From: Dasypus novemcinctus
Lineage: Eukaryota; Chordata; Mammalia; Cingulata; Dasypodidae
DNA length: 64,000 nt
NCBI RefSeq assembly: GCF_030445035.2
Contig: NC_080673.1
Location: 37,692,365-37,756,364 of the forward strand
Direction of reading: 5' to 3'
Shown: positions 1 through 11,989 of the stretch, piece after piece
Numbering within the stretch: the stretch's first letter is position 1
Layout: every line of letters starts with the position of its first letter
The notes under the pieces: generated by a model
The model's input: the letters and a program-made list of their open reading frames with translations, nothing else
What the model was told of the DNA's origin: nothing
Databases searched by the model: none
Translations under genes and position numbers: made by a program

Positions 1-1271
1 ATGCAAATATAAAGAATCTGGTCTGCCTAGAAGCACAAAAATAAGTAATGATTACCAGGTTGTGATTACTATCTTTAGTTTATGAGATTGCCACTACAAC
101 CAAAAACAATTCTCCTACAAAAGAATCCTCAGAATCTTCTTTTTGCTGTCATTTTGAAACAAGCTTACCCAAACCAAACAAGTGATAAATTAGCACAATT
201 CAAGGAGCTATGAAATCCCACACCTACCAGAAAGCCAATGAACACAGTTTCCTGCATTCACCATATTCCAGTACAACTGTTAAGAAGACATCTGCCAGCT
301 CTATTCTAATGGTGTATTCAGAAAAATTTCTCTTCCACCTCCCATTCAGAGCAAGTTGAAGTAAAAATCAAATCTTTTCTCCTCTTCCTTGTTGCCATTT
401 AACCATTTATAACACAGATATAAAAGATGGCCCCCACCTGGCTAAAGCAGCAACATTAAATTTGAAGTGAGCTGTCTATGGAGATTTTTGTCAAAGTCCT
501 TTCAGCCAAGGAACAGCTGCTGCCACAACCAGGCTCCTGCAAGATTTGCTGAACCATTAGCAGAGGGAGGAGGTGACATTTCCACTGGCTGACTGTATTC
601 CCAACCTTTTTCTTCTCCCAACCTTTTTCATAAAAATCCAGTAATAATTTTCTAACTAGAACTTGTAAAGTTATGAATTACTTACAAGTGAACTCAGCTA
701 CCCCTCAGTCACCAGCAGGAGAACCAGAGGGACAGCAATCCTCAAATGCAATGGAGAACTTTCACTTATCAGGACTGATGTGAAAGGACGGTTTTTCTTT
801 GCTAAACTTCTTATCAGTCCAGAAGCTTCCAGGATCATTATGATCCAAATGCTGGACCTCTCTTGTGGTCTTTAATTTTGCTATTGTTGGCATTCCACAA
901 CCTCACGTTAATATGATATACTGAAGTTCATGGAGCTTTTTTCAATACACATTAACTCAGATTGAATCTTACCATAAGGTTTTGGAGCAGGCAGAGCAGA
1001 TATTATTTTTCCCTTTTATAGATAATACATTCCAATTTAATAAGGTCAAATTCTCCAGATCTCCCAGTCAATACGTAGCAGAATCAGAACACAAACTCAA
1101 GGCAATACAAATCTAAGTCTAGAACTCATTTCCATTGCCACGTCATGTTACCCAGCCTCTCTGAAATGTCCCCACAGCCTTGCCACAGCCTCTGAAGCCA
1201 TCTTAAAATGACTCCCATTTTCTGCCCTCACTAATAATTCCTAGGTAGTATTGGTACAGCAACATAGTGTC
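1..1271. other. Intergenic DNA, nothing recognised
   Basis: I see no long open frame, RNA gene or repeat that I can name here. The base composition is ordinary AT-rich mammalian intergenic DNA. Very old, diverged repeats could be present and missed without a library search. Confidence 0.5.
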
Positions 1272-1516
1272 CTGGTTCCTAGACTCTGAAGCAAGACTGC
1301 CAAAGTTTGAATTCTGGCTCTTTGATTTATTAGCTCTGTGACTTGGGACATGATAATCGCTCTATGCCTCAGTTCTCTATTCTGTTAAATTAAAAGCATA
1401 ATTCCATCAATCTCATAGGTTTTTATGAGGAGAAGATAAGTTAGCACATGAAAATCACTGAGAGCATTGCCTACTATAAAATAAGTATTTGATAAACATT
1501 AGCTACGGTTATTACC
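1272..1516 (+). repeat. MIR SINE
   Basis: The stretch follows the MIR consensus nearly end to end. It has a 'gactctgaagc..gactgcc' head, then 'tttgaattctggctc', 'agctctgtgacttggg', 'tgcctcagtt', the 'catctgtaaaatgg'-like middle and the 'agtatttgataaacattagct' 3' end. MIR is an ancient tRNA-derived SINE shared by all mammals. The copy is nearly full length but diverged. Confidence 0.85.
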
Positions 1517-1954
1517 AAAGATCCAAAAATTGAGAGAGGTGGATAAAACCAGGCTTAGTCTAAGAATAGTAGGTTCCAGGTACATATGTCTGCCTAGAAA
1601 ACTGCCCCACTAAATGATCCTTCCTAAATCTCTCCTTACCACCACCTCCTCCTCATCAGCCTTTATCACACCTCTCTTTTCCTTCCTTTCCATTATACTT
1701 CTTATTAGTAGGGCCCAAACCCTCAGAGCACAAAGGACAGATTTCAATGGGATAGCAGGTGTATAACATCATACTCTTCCCAGATACTGTATTTCCATTT
1801 TTACAGCTGTCTGCGGAAGACACTAGAACATAACCAGAGGCTTACAAACTTCCCACATTAAAGGAATCACCTGAGTCCCAGTGCCACCCCAAACCTTCTG
1901 CATCAGACTCTCATGGCAGATTCACTACATTTCTCTTTCTTTTTTTTTTTTTTT

Positions 1955-2570
1955 TTGTAATCTTAGTGGGTGGGAAGTGGTACCTCACTGTGGATTTAAT
2001 TTGTTTTTTTTGTATTTCCTTAATGACTAATAGTGTTTAGGTATCTTTTTCATCTGTTTCTTGTAGTTTTTAATAAGAGCTTTATTGAGCTATAATTTAT
2101 ATACTATAAAATTCACATATTTAAAGTACGCAATTCACTGGTTTTCAATATAATTGCAGACTTGTGGAACCGTCATCACTATCACAATATTAATTTCAGA
2201 ATATTTTCATTACTCCAAAAGAATTTCCATACCCAATAGCAGTAACTCACCATTTCTCCTAACCCACCATTCCTAAGCAGCTACTAATCTATGTCTCTGC
2301 AGATTTGCCTGTTCTCAACATTTCATATAAATGGACTCATATACAATACGTGTCATTTTGTGACTGGCTTCCTTCACTTACCATAATATTTTCACATTTC
2401 ATCCAAATTGTAGCATGTGTCAGTACTTGATTTCTTTTAATTGCCAAATAATATCCCATTGTATGGATATACCACATTTTGTTTATCCATTAATCACTTG
2501 ATAAATATTTATTTGATAAACATTTTGGCTATTATGAATAAAGGTACTATCAACATTCATGTTTAGGTTT
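1955..2570 (-). mobile_element. Old L1M fragments, antisense
   Basis: At 1955-2055 the sequence is antisense to the C-terminal part of L1 ORF2 (compare 'gaagtggtacctcactgtgg'). At about 2058-2570 it matches the common mammalian L1M 3' region, with landmarks 'ttgagctataatttatatac', 'tggacatttcatataaatgga'-like text and 'cccattgtatggatatacc'. The order of the pieces is not that of one continuous element, so at least two insertions or a rearrangement are involved. Confidence 0.75.
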
Positions 2571-2907
2571 TGTTGTGGTCATATGTTCTCAGTTATTGGG
2601 TCATACAGTCTTCTATGTGTTAAATAGATATTTTCTATTTCATCATTTTAATTCCCTTGCTTTTTCATTTTTTGTGAGTTATTTTCTTACTGGTTACCCT
2701 GGGATTATAATTAATACCTTTACTTATAACAATCTAGTTAGAAATAGCAACTTGATTCAGTTGTATATAAAAACTTTGCTCCAAAATATCTCATTCCCTC
2801 CTGCCTCCTTTGCTCCATTATTGTCATGCAAATTATACTTCCTTCTATTTATAATACAAGTCCATCAACACAGTTATGTAATCATTGCTTTCTGCAGTTG
2901 TCTTTTA

Positions 2908-3149
2908 TTTATTATTCCCTTTTTTATTATCTTTTTTAAAAGGTACATAGATCACACAAAATGTTACATTAAAAAATATAAAAGGTTTCCTAATACCCCT
3001 ACTCCCCACCCCACCCCCACTCCTCCCACATCAACACCTCTTTCATCATTGTGGCACACTCACTGCATGTGATGAATACATTTTGGAACACTGCTATGCA
3101 GCATGGATTATAGTTTACATTGTAGTTTACACTCTCTCCCAGTTCATGA
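2908..3149 (-). mobile_element. 5'-truncated young L1 3' end with TSD
   Basis: The reverse complement matches the extreme 3' end of the L1 elements ending at 51142 and 62090: 'atgttacattaaaaaata', a C-rich stretch, 'tttcatcattgtggcacac' and 'gaatacattttgga'. It is flanked by the direct repeat 'agttgtctttta' at 2896-2907 and 3150-3161, and the host L1M sequence continues across the gap. This is a short, 5'-truncated retrotransposition event on the minus strand. Confidence 0.8.
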
Positions 3150-3791
3150 AGTTGTCTTTTAAATTAGATAGAAGAACGGAGTTGCAAATAAAAATACATT
3201 TATACTGTCTTTTATATTTACCTGTGTAGTTACTTTTACTGGTACTCTTTATTTCTTCATGTGGATTTGAATTACTATCTAGTGTGTTTCTATATCAGCC
3301 TGAAGTACTTCCTTTAATATTTCTTCTAAGACAGGAATGCTAGTGGCAATTGCTGTTTGTTTTGTTTTGTTTTATTTATCTGGAAATGTCTTAATTTTTT
3401 CTTCACTTTTAATGAATAGTTTTGCTGGAAGTAGACTTCTTGGTTAACAGTCTTTCTTTCAGAACTGTAAATATACCATCCCATTATCTTCTGGTCTCCA
3501 TAATTTCTGTTGAGCAATCAGGCATTGATTTAATCGAGGATACCTTAAACATAGTGATTCAATTCTCTTACTGCTTTCAAAATTCTCTCTTTGTCTTGAC
3601 TTTTCACAGTATGACTATGAAAAGTATGATGTGTATAGGTACAATCACTTTGGTTTTACCCTACTAGCAGTTTTTTAAGATTCTTGTATGTGTATATTAA
3701 TTTTTTTTAAATCTAATTTGGGAAGTTTTGACCATTATTTCTTCAAATATTCTTTCTGCCCCTATCTTCTCCCCTCTCCCTCTGTGTCTCC

Positions 3792-3855
3792 CATTATATA
3801 TATATATTCATATACATTATGATTATATATATATATTCATATACATTATGATGTC
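3792..3855. repeat. Two-copy tandem repeat, TA-rich
   Basis: A unit of about 30 bp consisting of a (TA)n run followed by 'ttcatatacattatga' occurs twice in direct tandem. It lies inside the old L1M sequence and looks like a local slippage duplication. Confidence 0.8.
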
Positions 3856-4020
3856 CCAAAGGTCTCTGAGGCTCTGTTCATTTTTCTTCATTCTGTTTCT
3901 TTCTCTTCATCAAACTGAATAATCTCAATTGACCCATCTTCAAGTTTACTGAATCTTTTTTTTTTTTATCTGCTAACTCAAATATGCTTTAGAGTTTCTC
4001 TATTGAACGTCTCATTTCTT

Positions 4021-4559
4021 TATTGTTCTTTATGACTCTGGCCCAATCTGTTTATTGGTGGCCTGAGGGATTTGCCATTCCAGAATTTGACCTGTGTATA
4101 GAAGGCAGTGCAAAGAACTCTACTAAAGAATCCTGTGGGAGAGCAGTCAAATTTGCTGGTTGGAGGAAAGGGGTTGCTGGCTGTAGGTCTACTGTACAAT
4201 ACCCAGAACCATGAGAAAATTATTTCCTAGGGAAGAGAAGACACTTATCTCTGTGTAAACGGGGTAATTCTTAGGGCTAACCCACAAGCCCAAGACAAGA
4301 CATGTGCAAAGAAAAGATCAAGGAAGTTTGTACAACTTTGCTTGGAGCTATTCTCTAAATTCATTGTATGGGTAAACCCGGAAAGAGAGCACACTGTTCC
4401 TAAGGGTATATATTTAAAGATTGGCAAAGGGATTTTCTTTATTTCCTTCATTTTTGAAATTACCTTTTGGCATTCAAGGAAAGCCCCATCATAACACTAG
4501 CTCTACACAAGCTTAAGGAACAGATGCCTCGAATATAAATTCCAGGGATAACATATTAA
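4021..4559. other. Intergenic DNA, nothing recognised
   Basis: No repeat that I recognise and no credible gene. Short open frames here have no family features. Confidence 0.4.
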
Positions 4560-4720
4560 AATATCATAATGTCCAGTTTCTTCCATTACTAGTCACAATT
4601 GTTCTATAGTAAAATACCAGAAAGTTCACTCTAATCCATAATTTATTCCTCCACCCTGTGGACCCTGGGTTGGTGATGTCTGCTCCACCTCTATATCCTG
4701 GTTTCAACAAAAGGTCATGA
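4560..4720 (-). mobile_element. L1 3' UTR fragment, antisense
   Basis: The sequence parallels 34775-34905: 'ccattactagtcacaa', 'agttcactctaatccat', 'tattcctccaccctgtgg' and 'accctggg'. The same block is read on the other strand in the L1 3' UTRs near 50640-50750 and 61590-61680. It is a short isolated piece of the lineage-specific L1 3' UTR. Confidence 0.65.
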
Positions 4721-5055
4721 AACATGCAAAGAAGCAGGAAGTGATGGCCCAGGAAGGGGAAACAAACTATTAGAAACCACCACTGGGGAGGTCTGACCCA
4801 GGAAATACCAGATAAAGATTTTTTTTAAATGGCCCTACATATGCTCAAAGAGTTAAAGGAAAAAACATGGGTAGAAAACTAAAGAAAATGAGAGGAACAA
4901 TAGATGACCACAAAGAAAATATCAATAGAGAAACGGAAATTATGAAAGGGAACCAAAGAGCTGAAGATCATACTAACAAAAATTAAAAATTCCCTAGATG
5001 GGTTCAACAGCAGATTGGAACTAGCAGAAGGAAGAATCCAAGAACTTGAAGGTAA

Positions 5056-5979
5056 TGTTGTAGGTGTGGAGAGAGGTTCAATTATTTGTGTATGAAAAGG
5101 CTAGGACTCAGTAATAATTTGGGGAAGGAAAAAAGAATTTATGTATGGCTAACCAGACTCGGGAGCTTTCTGCCAAAACCCGAGCCCCAAATAAGATTTT
5201 CAAGGGAAGCGGACTTGGCATAGTGGTTAGGGCATCTGTCTACCACATGGGAGGTCCACGGTTCAAACCCCAGGCCTCCTTGACCCGTGTGCAGCTGTCC
5301 CATGCGCAGTTTCTTGTGCTGTTGTGCACAAGGAGTGCCGTGCCACTCAGGGATGCCCCTGCATAGGGGAGCCCCATATGCAAGGAGTGCGCCCGGTAAG
5401 GAGAGCTGCCCAGCACAAAAGAAAGTTCAGCCTGCCCAGGAATGGCGCCGCACATACGGAGAGCTCACACAACAAGATGACGCAACAAAAAAGAAACACA
5501 GATTCCCGTGCCACTGACAACAACATAAGCGCACAAAAGAAGAACATGCAGCAAATGGACACAGAGAACAGACAACTGGGGTGGGGGTGGGGGGGAAAGA
5601 GAAGAGAAACAAATAAAAAAAAATTATTTTTTAGTTCTTTTTATACAGAGGAAGAGTCAAATGGTTCTTTGTTCCAGTGCTCAATAAGCTTGAATTAACA
5701 CATCCCCCACATTCTAGGTAGGCTTTTAGCATGGACTTTAATACATTCTAGGTAAGCTTTTAGCACGAACTTCATACATTCCATGGAAGCTTTTAACATT
5801 TGGTTTGCATTTTCCCTGAATATTTAAAGTTTATACAGTTTGCATTGCTAAACTGTTTTTCCGGGACTGGAGTTTTTGCCGTGGTTACCAAGGGCAGGGC
5901 TATAGCTCTCACTGTCCCCCACACACAGTTCAGGTTATCCATGAAGAGACAAACAGTCCCCCACCCTTAGCCTATATCA
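5056..5979 (-). mobile_element. Solo LTR (ERV1-like), minus strand, with SINE inside
   Basis: The element starts TGTTG and ends ATATCA (TG...CA) and is flanked by the 4-bp duplication 'gtaa' at 5052-5055 and 5980-5983. It is inserted cleanly in an L1 ORF1 region. Read on the minus strand it shows a TATA box ('tataaaaagaac', near 5635-5650) and an A-rich signal before the 3' end. A DAS SINE has inserted into it, so the LTR itself is about 500 bp. The 4-bp TSD fits class I ERVs; the family name is not known to me. Confidence 0.7.
5205..5625 (+). mobile_element. DAS-type tRNA-derived SINE
   Basis: The SINE has a tRNA-like head: an A-box-like segment near 5216-5232 and a B box 'ggttcaaaccc' near 5262. 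A GC-rich body follows ('gcccagcacaaaagaaag', 'cacacggagagctcacac'-like text), and then 'gacaactggggtgggggtgg' and an A-rich tail. A diverged duplication, 'attttcaag' at 5196-5204 and 'attttttag' at 5626-5634, may be its TSD. It is inserted in the LTR at 5056-5979. Confidence 0.85.
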
Positions 5980-6168
5980 GTAAGGCAATTGAAATCATTC
6001 ATTTTGAGGAGCAGAAAGAATGAAAAGAAATGATCAGAGCCTTAGGAACCTGTGTGATACCATCAAACATACCAATTGTGGAAATTCTAAAAGGACAAGA
6101 GAGAAAGTGGTACAGAGAATACTCAAAGAAATAATGGCTGAAAAGTTCCCAAATTTAACAAAAGACAT

Positions 6169-6619
6169 TTTTTCTGTTTTAGTTTTCTGGAATGCTTAAG
6201 CAAATTCTGTGCAATGGATTGGCTTAAACAATGAAAATTTATTAGGTTATGGTTTTGAGGCTAATAGAAAGTTCAAACCAAGGCAATGCTTTATCCCCAA
6301 AGACTGGAATTTTGGGGGTAGTTGGTGGCAATCATTGATCCTTGTTTGTCATACGGCTAGGAACATGGTGGCATCTCTGTGTTACATTGATTTCAGCTTC
6401 TGGCTGCTTCCTTTGTAGCTTTCTCTCTCTCTCCTTCTGAATTTCACTATGCTTATAAAGTACTCCAGGAATTTTACTAAGGCCAATCCTATTTGAGGTA
6501 GGCCTTACTTCTGAAGTAACCTCATCAAATGGTCCTATTTACAATGGATTAACACCCACAGAAATGGACTAAATTTAAGAACATATTTCTCTGGATACAC
6601 ACGGCTTCAATCTATCACA
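6169..6619 (+). mobile_element. LTR-like repeat (MLT2/ERVL-like) with 5-bp TSD
   Basis: The text matches the general layout of MLT2-type LTRs: 'ggcttaaacaatgaaaatttatt', 'ggttttgaggctaatagaaag', 'cttctggctgcttcc', a purine-poor middle, 'aaatggtcctatttacaatgg' and a 'tatcaca' end. It is flanked by 'gacat' at 6164-6168 and 6620-6624, with L1 sequence continuing on both sides. A 5-bp duplication fits ERVL-class integration. Confidence 0.7.
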
Positions 6620-7324
6620 GACATGAATATACACATCCAAGAAGCTCAATGAACATAAAGAAAGATAAACACAAATACACACATGCTGCAGCATATTATA
6701 ATCAAATTGTTGAATGACAAAGATAAAGAGAGAATTTTGAAAGCCACAAGTGAGAAGTAACGTGTTACGTACAAGAGAGCCTCAATAAGATTAAATGTCA
6801 TAACTTCCAAGGAATATGGCAGAGAAGGGAGTCCAGGACTCAGCCCTACTGCCAAAACACTTATTAAATAGGCAATATCTGTCTGAAACAACTATTTTGA
6901 AACTGCAGAGGTTGGAAGAATACAACATCTAAAAAAGAACTGGAGGAAGAGGCTGATAATTTACAGTAAAGAATTATAAATTGCAATCTCTGCACAGTGG
7001 CTACAGGTGCCCATCCTGCATTCTTGCACCAAGCAACTACACAGTCCTGTCCCTGGCTAGCTGCTGGTAACACAAAGGGACATGAAAATCTTCTTCCCTG
7101 TTTATTGGGTATGGCCAATAACTGAGCACTTCTTTTGTTTAGTTAATTCAGACTGCTGGGTCCTGGCTCAAAGAGCTATTATTTCAACACACCCCAGACA
7201 AAGGCAGCATCAGCCATTCTTTCAACCCTCAATGAAGAAGGCCATGCTACCTCAGTGCTGTGGGGCACAGTTAGCTGAAGAACTGCATTTGCTGGGCAGG
7301 CCAGGAAAGCTCTGCTTTGGGGAT

Positions 7325-7913
7325 TATATTAGTCAGTCAAAGGGATTCTGATACAAAATCCCAGAAATCTGTTGGTTTTTATAAAGGGTATTTATTTCTG
7401 GCAGAAGCTTACAGTCACAAGGCCATTAGGAGTAAGTTACTTCCCTTACCAAAGTCTGTTGCCACATGTTGAGACAAGATGGCTGCTGGTCTCTGCAAGG
7501 ATTCAACCTTCCTCTTCTTCCTAAGGCCCTGTGATTCCAGCTTCTTCCAATCTCAGCTATAGGCTAGCATAAGGCTCATCTCTCTCTCTAGGGCTTGTTT
7601 CTTTCTAGGCTCTGCTCTTTTCAGCGGCAAACTAGTAGGCAAAGGGCTTGGCTCTCTCCTCAGGGCTCCAGTATCCAAAACTAAACTCTCTATGCTCTCC
7701 TTCTCTGTGTATTTACTTCCCTGTCTTTGATTGAGCATCCGCTTATTATAGCCCTAATGACTTGGTCAAATAAAAGCCCTAATCTTTATTTAATAAAGTA
7801 AAAGTGAAACCTCTGAATCTAATACAATCTAATTCATCCAGAGGAACAGACTGGTTTACAAACACAATTCAATACCAATTTTTGGAATTCATAAACAATA
7901 CCAAATGGCCACA
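7325..7913 (-). mobile_element. LTR, family X copy C (5-bp TSD), minus strand
   Basis: This is the same family as 18977-19555 and 54954-55600, in opposite orientation. Shared blocks are the 'tagtcag' end, 'cagaaatctgttggtttttata', 'aagcttacagtcacaaggcc' and 'gtctgttgccacatgttgag'. The other end reads 'ggaattcataaacaatacc..ccaca'. The flanks are 'gggat' (7320-7324) and 'gggag' (7914-7918), a 5-bp duplication with one mismatch. Confidence 0.7.
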
Positions 7914-8586
7914 GGGAGTCATCCAAGAAACTTTTGATGCCCTTCCTGGCTTCTTTCACTTTATGATCTGTGCCACCTTCATGGGTCTCTGGCCCTGTTT
8001 TGGCTGAGAAAGATGGTTTGAGAAAGTCCTCTCCAGGGTGACCCTCTTCCCAGAATTTGCCTTCCAGGCAAAAGCAGTGGGACACAATGAAAGAATGTGA
8101 ATATCTATTCAGGAAAGACATTCTGGAACAAATGCCTGCCAGCTTCAAATATCCCAGAGAAGGAGATGTATTCCCTGGGAAAATAATGGGGCAACCAAAC
8201 TCCTGTAAACAGGGGAACTCCAAACCAACTAAAGCAAAAGCCAGGACAAGAAAAGTCCCAGAAAGAAAGGGAAATCACAAAACACTGAATTTCTCTTGGG
8301 CAGACCATCCGATAGGGCAGCTGAAGCTCAAGAATATCTCTGCTTTATCACTAGTTTGTTAAAAAGACAAGAAAAAGATATCCCATGAAGTAAATATCAA
8401 AGCTAACATTTTAAAATATTAAAATGTAGAGTGTACAACAAAAGAGTACAAGACAAAGAATCAGGAAATAATGACCCATCCAGGAGAAGGATAAAAAATA
8501 CAGAATAAAAAAACAAAGAAGATCAGAATGTGGATATATCAAACAAAGCCTTTTAAAAATGATCCTAAAAAAGCTCAAGGAGATGA

Positions 8587-8874
8587 ATGAAAGAAAATAC
8601 AGAGAAAGAACTACAGGATATCAGGAAAATGATGAATGAAGAATATGAGAGTATAAGTAAAGAGACAGACATTTTAAAAGGGAGCCAAATAGAATTACTG
8701 GAGTTGAACACCACAATAACTGAAATGAAAGAGACTCAGGAGGATTTCAAGGGCAGATTGGGCCTGGCAGAAGAAAGAATCTGTGAACTTGAAGACAAGA
8801 CACATGAAATGAGTCATGCTGAGAAGCAGATTAAAAAAACAAGAACAGAAATATTAAAAGTGAAAATAGCCTAA
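8587..8874 (+). pseudogene. L1/HAL1 ORF1 remnant, coiled coil
   Basis: An open stretch of 95 codons is rich in Glu and Lys with heptad-like spacing and contains LxxLNTTITEMKETQEDF and GRLGLAEERICELEDK. These are hallmarks of the coiled-coil part of L1 ORF1p, the RNA-binding chaperone of the L1 particle. The RRM and C-terminal parts that should follow (8880-9520) are recognisable as DNA ('accaagaattttatatctgg') but broken by stops. It is a decayed retrotransposon ORF, not a host gene. Confidence 0.7.
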
Positions 8875-10199
8875 GACAGCTATGGGATACTATCAAGAGC
8901 ACCAAAATATACATTATGAGAGTTACAGAAGAGAAGAAAGAGAGAAAGGGACAGAAGGAATAGTCAAATAATGACAGGAATTTCCCAAATTTAGTAAAAG
9001 ACATGAAGATGCACACCAAAGAGGCTCAGAGAATACCAGCCAGGATAAACATGAAGAAAAAATCACTCTCATATGTATATTACACTATCAAATGCAATGG
9101 GAAGAAGAGAGTCCTGAAAGCTGCAAGAGAAAAACAACATGTTATGTACAAAGGAGTCCCAATTACATGATGTGCCTATTTCTCATCAGAAACCATGTGG
9201 GCAAGAAGGCAGTGGGCTGAATATTTAAAGTGCTGAAGAAAAACAACTGCCAACCAAGAATTTTATATCTGGTGAAACTCCTTCAATAATGAGGGAGAGT
9301 TAAGACATTCTCCGAAAAAGAAAGGGAATTCATCACTACCCAACTGACTGACAAGCAATGCTAATGGGAGTTCTTAAGACTGAAACAGAAGAACACAAGA
9401 TAGTGATTCAAAGCAGCATAAAGAAATACAGACCTGAGGTAAAAGTAACAATTTGGGTAATTATAAATGCCAATATTATAGTACTTGTGTTGTTTAGTAT
9501 TTAACTCCACCTCTTACTTCCTACAGGAGCTAAAATGCAAGTGCATAAAAAGTAATGATAAATCTAGATTTTGAGAAATGCAATGTGCAAAGATATATGT
9601 GGTAACAAGTACAGAAAAAATGGTGGGGGGGAACAAAGGGGAATAGGAAAAGTATATGTGCATGCTAATGAAATTAAGTTGGTATCAAACCAAATATTAT
9701 TGCTATATATTTAGGTTGTTAAATTTTATCCCCATGGTAATGACAAAGAACACACAAAAAATATATCCAGATAGAAATGAGAAGGCACTCAATATGATAA
9801 AACACAAGAAAGCAAATAACTATAAAAGTAGGCTTTAATGGAAGTGAGGGAGAGAAAAGGTGTTGGATTAACAAAGACGAATAGCAAAATGGAAGAAGAA
9901 AATCCTGTATCATCAGTGGTGAATTTAAATATAAATGGATTAAACTCTCCAATCAAAAGGCAGAGATGGCCAGAATGGATAAAAAAAGTATGACCCAACT
10001 ATATACTTCTGCAAAAGACTAACCTTAAAACCAAAAAGACAAGTAGGTTGAGCATGAAAGGATAGAAAAAATATATACTATGCACATGGTAACCAAAAGA
10101 GTTTATTGGGTAGCTATACTAATATCAGATAAGTATCAGATAAATTAGACTTTATGTCAAAAACGGTTCCCAAGAAGAGAAAGGAGACAACATTGCCAT

Positions 10200-10393
10200 A
10201 TGTATAGCCATGCTATGGAAAAGCCAAGGAAGTCCAAAGACTGCCATCAGCCATAATATACTGAATCCAGGAAGAAGTAAATCTTGCAGCCTTTGAAATC
10301 ATGAGCCAATAAATACTTCTTTTTGAGCCATCCCATTGCATGATATTTGTTTTAGCAGTGAGGAAACTAAAACAGGCTCCATATTCAACAAAC
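10200..10393 (+). mobile_element. MLT1-like LTR 3' part
   Basis: Landmarks are 'gaaaagccaaggaagtcc', 'ccaggaagaagtaaatc', 'gccaataaatacttct' (AATAAA signal), 'gtatttgttttagcag'-like text and the 'ggaaactaaaacag' end. This is the usual 3' half of a MaLR/MLT1-type LTR. Confidence 0.6.
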
Positions 10394-11552
10394 AAAAGTT
10401 AAGATTATTTTTTACACTTAAAATATTTTCATTTTTCCTTAGTGGTCAAACCTGACAAAAAAACTTGCTTCCTTATATATATATATATATATAAAGAGCA
10501 CACTAGGAATATTTAGGTATGCTTGGTCTCTCCAAACTTTAAATACCTCAATATTTTGGGGGGACTTTTTGTGTTTAGCAAATTTATGATTTTTTTAAAA
10601 ACCTGAAAAAATAAAAGAGAAATTCAACCTTCCTAGTTTAATTGTTAAATAAAATGTGTAATAAAAATATGCTTCAATAACTGTGCACTTTTCAGATTAA
10701 AAAATAATAGTTCTGCACAAAAATTGGTAAAATACTTGTGTATCCAAAGATTTTGTTTATAGGTTAATACTCTTGTTCATCAAATATAACCATAATATAG
10801 TTAATATAAAAAGATTAAAGGCCCTGCAGATTTATTTATACCCTCAATTTCCATAATATCCTTTTACTCTAATGAAAATCATTAATAAATAATTGTGTTC
10901 TATAACTAACTAGAGGATCTCATTTACCCCTGTTCTCATAATTATGATTGCTATAATATATTAGCCAGAGCTGTTCAGTCTTATCATCCATAGGTACAGA
11001 CTGCCATCCCAAGACAACCCTCTAATCAGTTTCTTCATGGTCTTAGGCCAAGAGATAATTTAAAAATGTCATGGGAGAGACTGCACATTACTCTTGGTGG
11101 AAAGGATCTAAGAAAGGACGGATCCTTGGATACATTCAACTGTGCCAAAACAACATCATCTATCATCTAACTCTAAAAAGTAGGAAAACTGGACTTAATA
11201 GAAACAATAAGATGAAATTCTCAAAGAATATCCAGAACAAAGTGTCCACAGAATTAAACAACTAGGCCCAAATTTTCAGAACAAGCAATGGGTTGCCAAA
11301 AGTTGACTACTTCTGCCTAAGACAGCTGAAATAAAAGTGCATTTTCCAAATATCAGAAGCCATTGATTGTGATGAACTTCATTGCATATTTTGTTCTTTA
11401 TCTTCTTAGCTATTTTCCCCTCTTTGCTAGTTCAAATTCTAAATTTTTATAAGATAGTCTTGTCCTTATTCATGATCCTTTTAACTCTCATAGCCCTGAT
11501 AATGACAAAATATAGTATTAATTCTTCAGATACTAGCAAAGATAAACATCTG
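10394..11552. other. AT-rich intergenic DNA, nothing recognised
   Basis: It contains a short (TA)n run near 10478-10495. No gene-like frame or nameable repeat was seen. Confidence 0.45.
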
Positions 11553-11989
11553 TATCAGTCAGGGTTCTCTAGGGAAACAGAACCCACAGGAGATATCTGT
11601 ACATAGTATGAGATTTTATAAAATTCACTCACTGATTGTGGGAAAGCACAAGTCCAAATGCTGCAGGGCAGGCTGCAAGCCAGGGACTCTGATGAAAGTT
11701 CTAGATAAGTTGTCCAGGAGATGCTGGTTGTTGGAAGTAGAGATGGGAATTCTCTCTCTGCTGAAATCATTTCTCCTTTTAAGGCCTTCAGCTGATAGGC
11801 TGATGTCACTCATTGCTGATGGCAATATCCCCAGTTGATTATAAATGTAATCATCCTATATGCAATCAACTCACTATGATTAAAGTCTGTGAAATGCCCT
11901 TGTATTACAATTAACCCAGTGCTTGCTTGACCAAAGAACTGGACAACTTACCAGGTCAATTTGACACATTTAACCTAACCATCACACAA
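11553..11989 (+). repeat. LTR-like interspersed repeat
   Basis: It starts 'tatcagtcagggttctct..gaaacagaaccca' and ends 'gacacatttaacctaaccatcaca'. This opening and ending pair is a widespread mammalian repeat that I recognise by sight as an LTR-type element. I cannot name the subfamily. Middle blocks such as 'ctgcagggcaggctg' and 'ttcagctgataggctgatg' fit the same consensus. Confidence 0.65.

Larger units (their letters stand above)
2575..4020 (-). mobile_element. Old L1M 5'/ORF1-region fragment, antisense, interrupted
   Basis: Antisense sequence of an old L1 ('gttaccctgggattataatt', 'agttttgctggaagtagacttcttgg', 'ccattatttcttcaaatattctt', 'aggctctgttcatttttcttc'). These are standard landmarks of the L1M 5'/ORF1 region read on the opposite strand. 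A younger truncated L1 sits inside at 2908-3149. Any ORF in this stretch, for example the frame at 2575-3072, runs through repeat sequence and is not a gene. Confidence 0.75.
4815..6805 (+). mobile_element. Old L1 ORF1-region fragment, sense, interrupted twice
   Basis: L1 ORF1-region sequence in sense orientation appears in three blocks: about 4815-5055, 5980-6168 and 6620-6805. Landmarks are 'gatgggttcaacagcagatt', 'attttgaggagcagaaag', 'gttcccaaatttaac' and 'catccaagaagctcaatgaac'. The blocks join when the LTR at 5056-5979 and the LTR-like element at 6169-6619 are removed. All reading frames are broken by stops. Confidence 0.75.
6806..10198 (+). mobile_element. HAL1/L1-like element, sense, interrupted
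   Basis: An old L1-lineage element is read in sense. It has a 5' region of about 1.2 kb (interrupted by the LTR at 7325-7913), an ORF1-like coiled-coil region at about 8570-9520, and the start of an ORF2 endonuclease region near 9915-10190 ('aatataaatggattaaactctcc' encodes NxNGLNSP-like text). It stops before any reverse-transcriptase motif. The ORF1-rich, ORF2-poor layout suggests HAL1, but a truncated L1M is equally possible. Confidence 0.6.

Noticed and set aside
2575..3072. 165-codon frame
   Set aside because: It spans the junction of two antisense L1 fragments, has no domain, and ends in the C-rich L1 3' UTR block.
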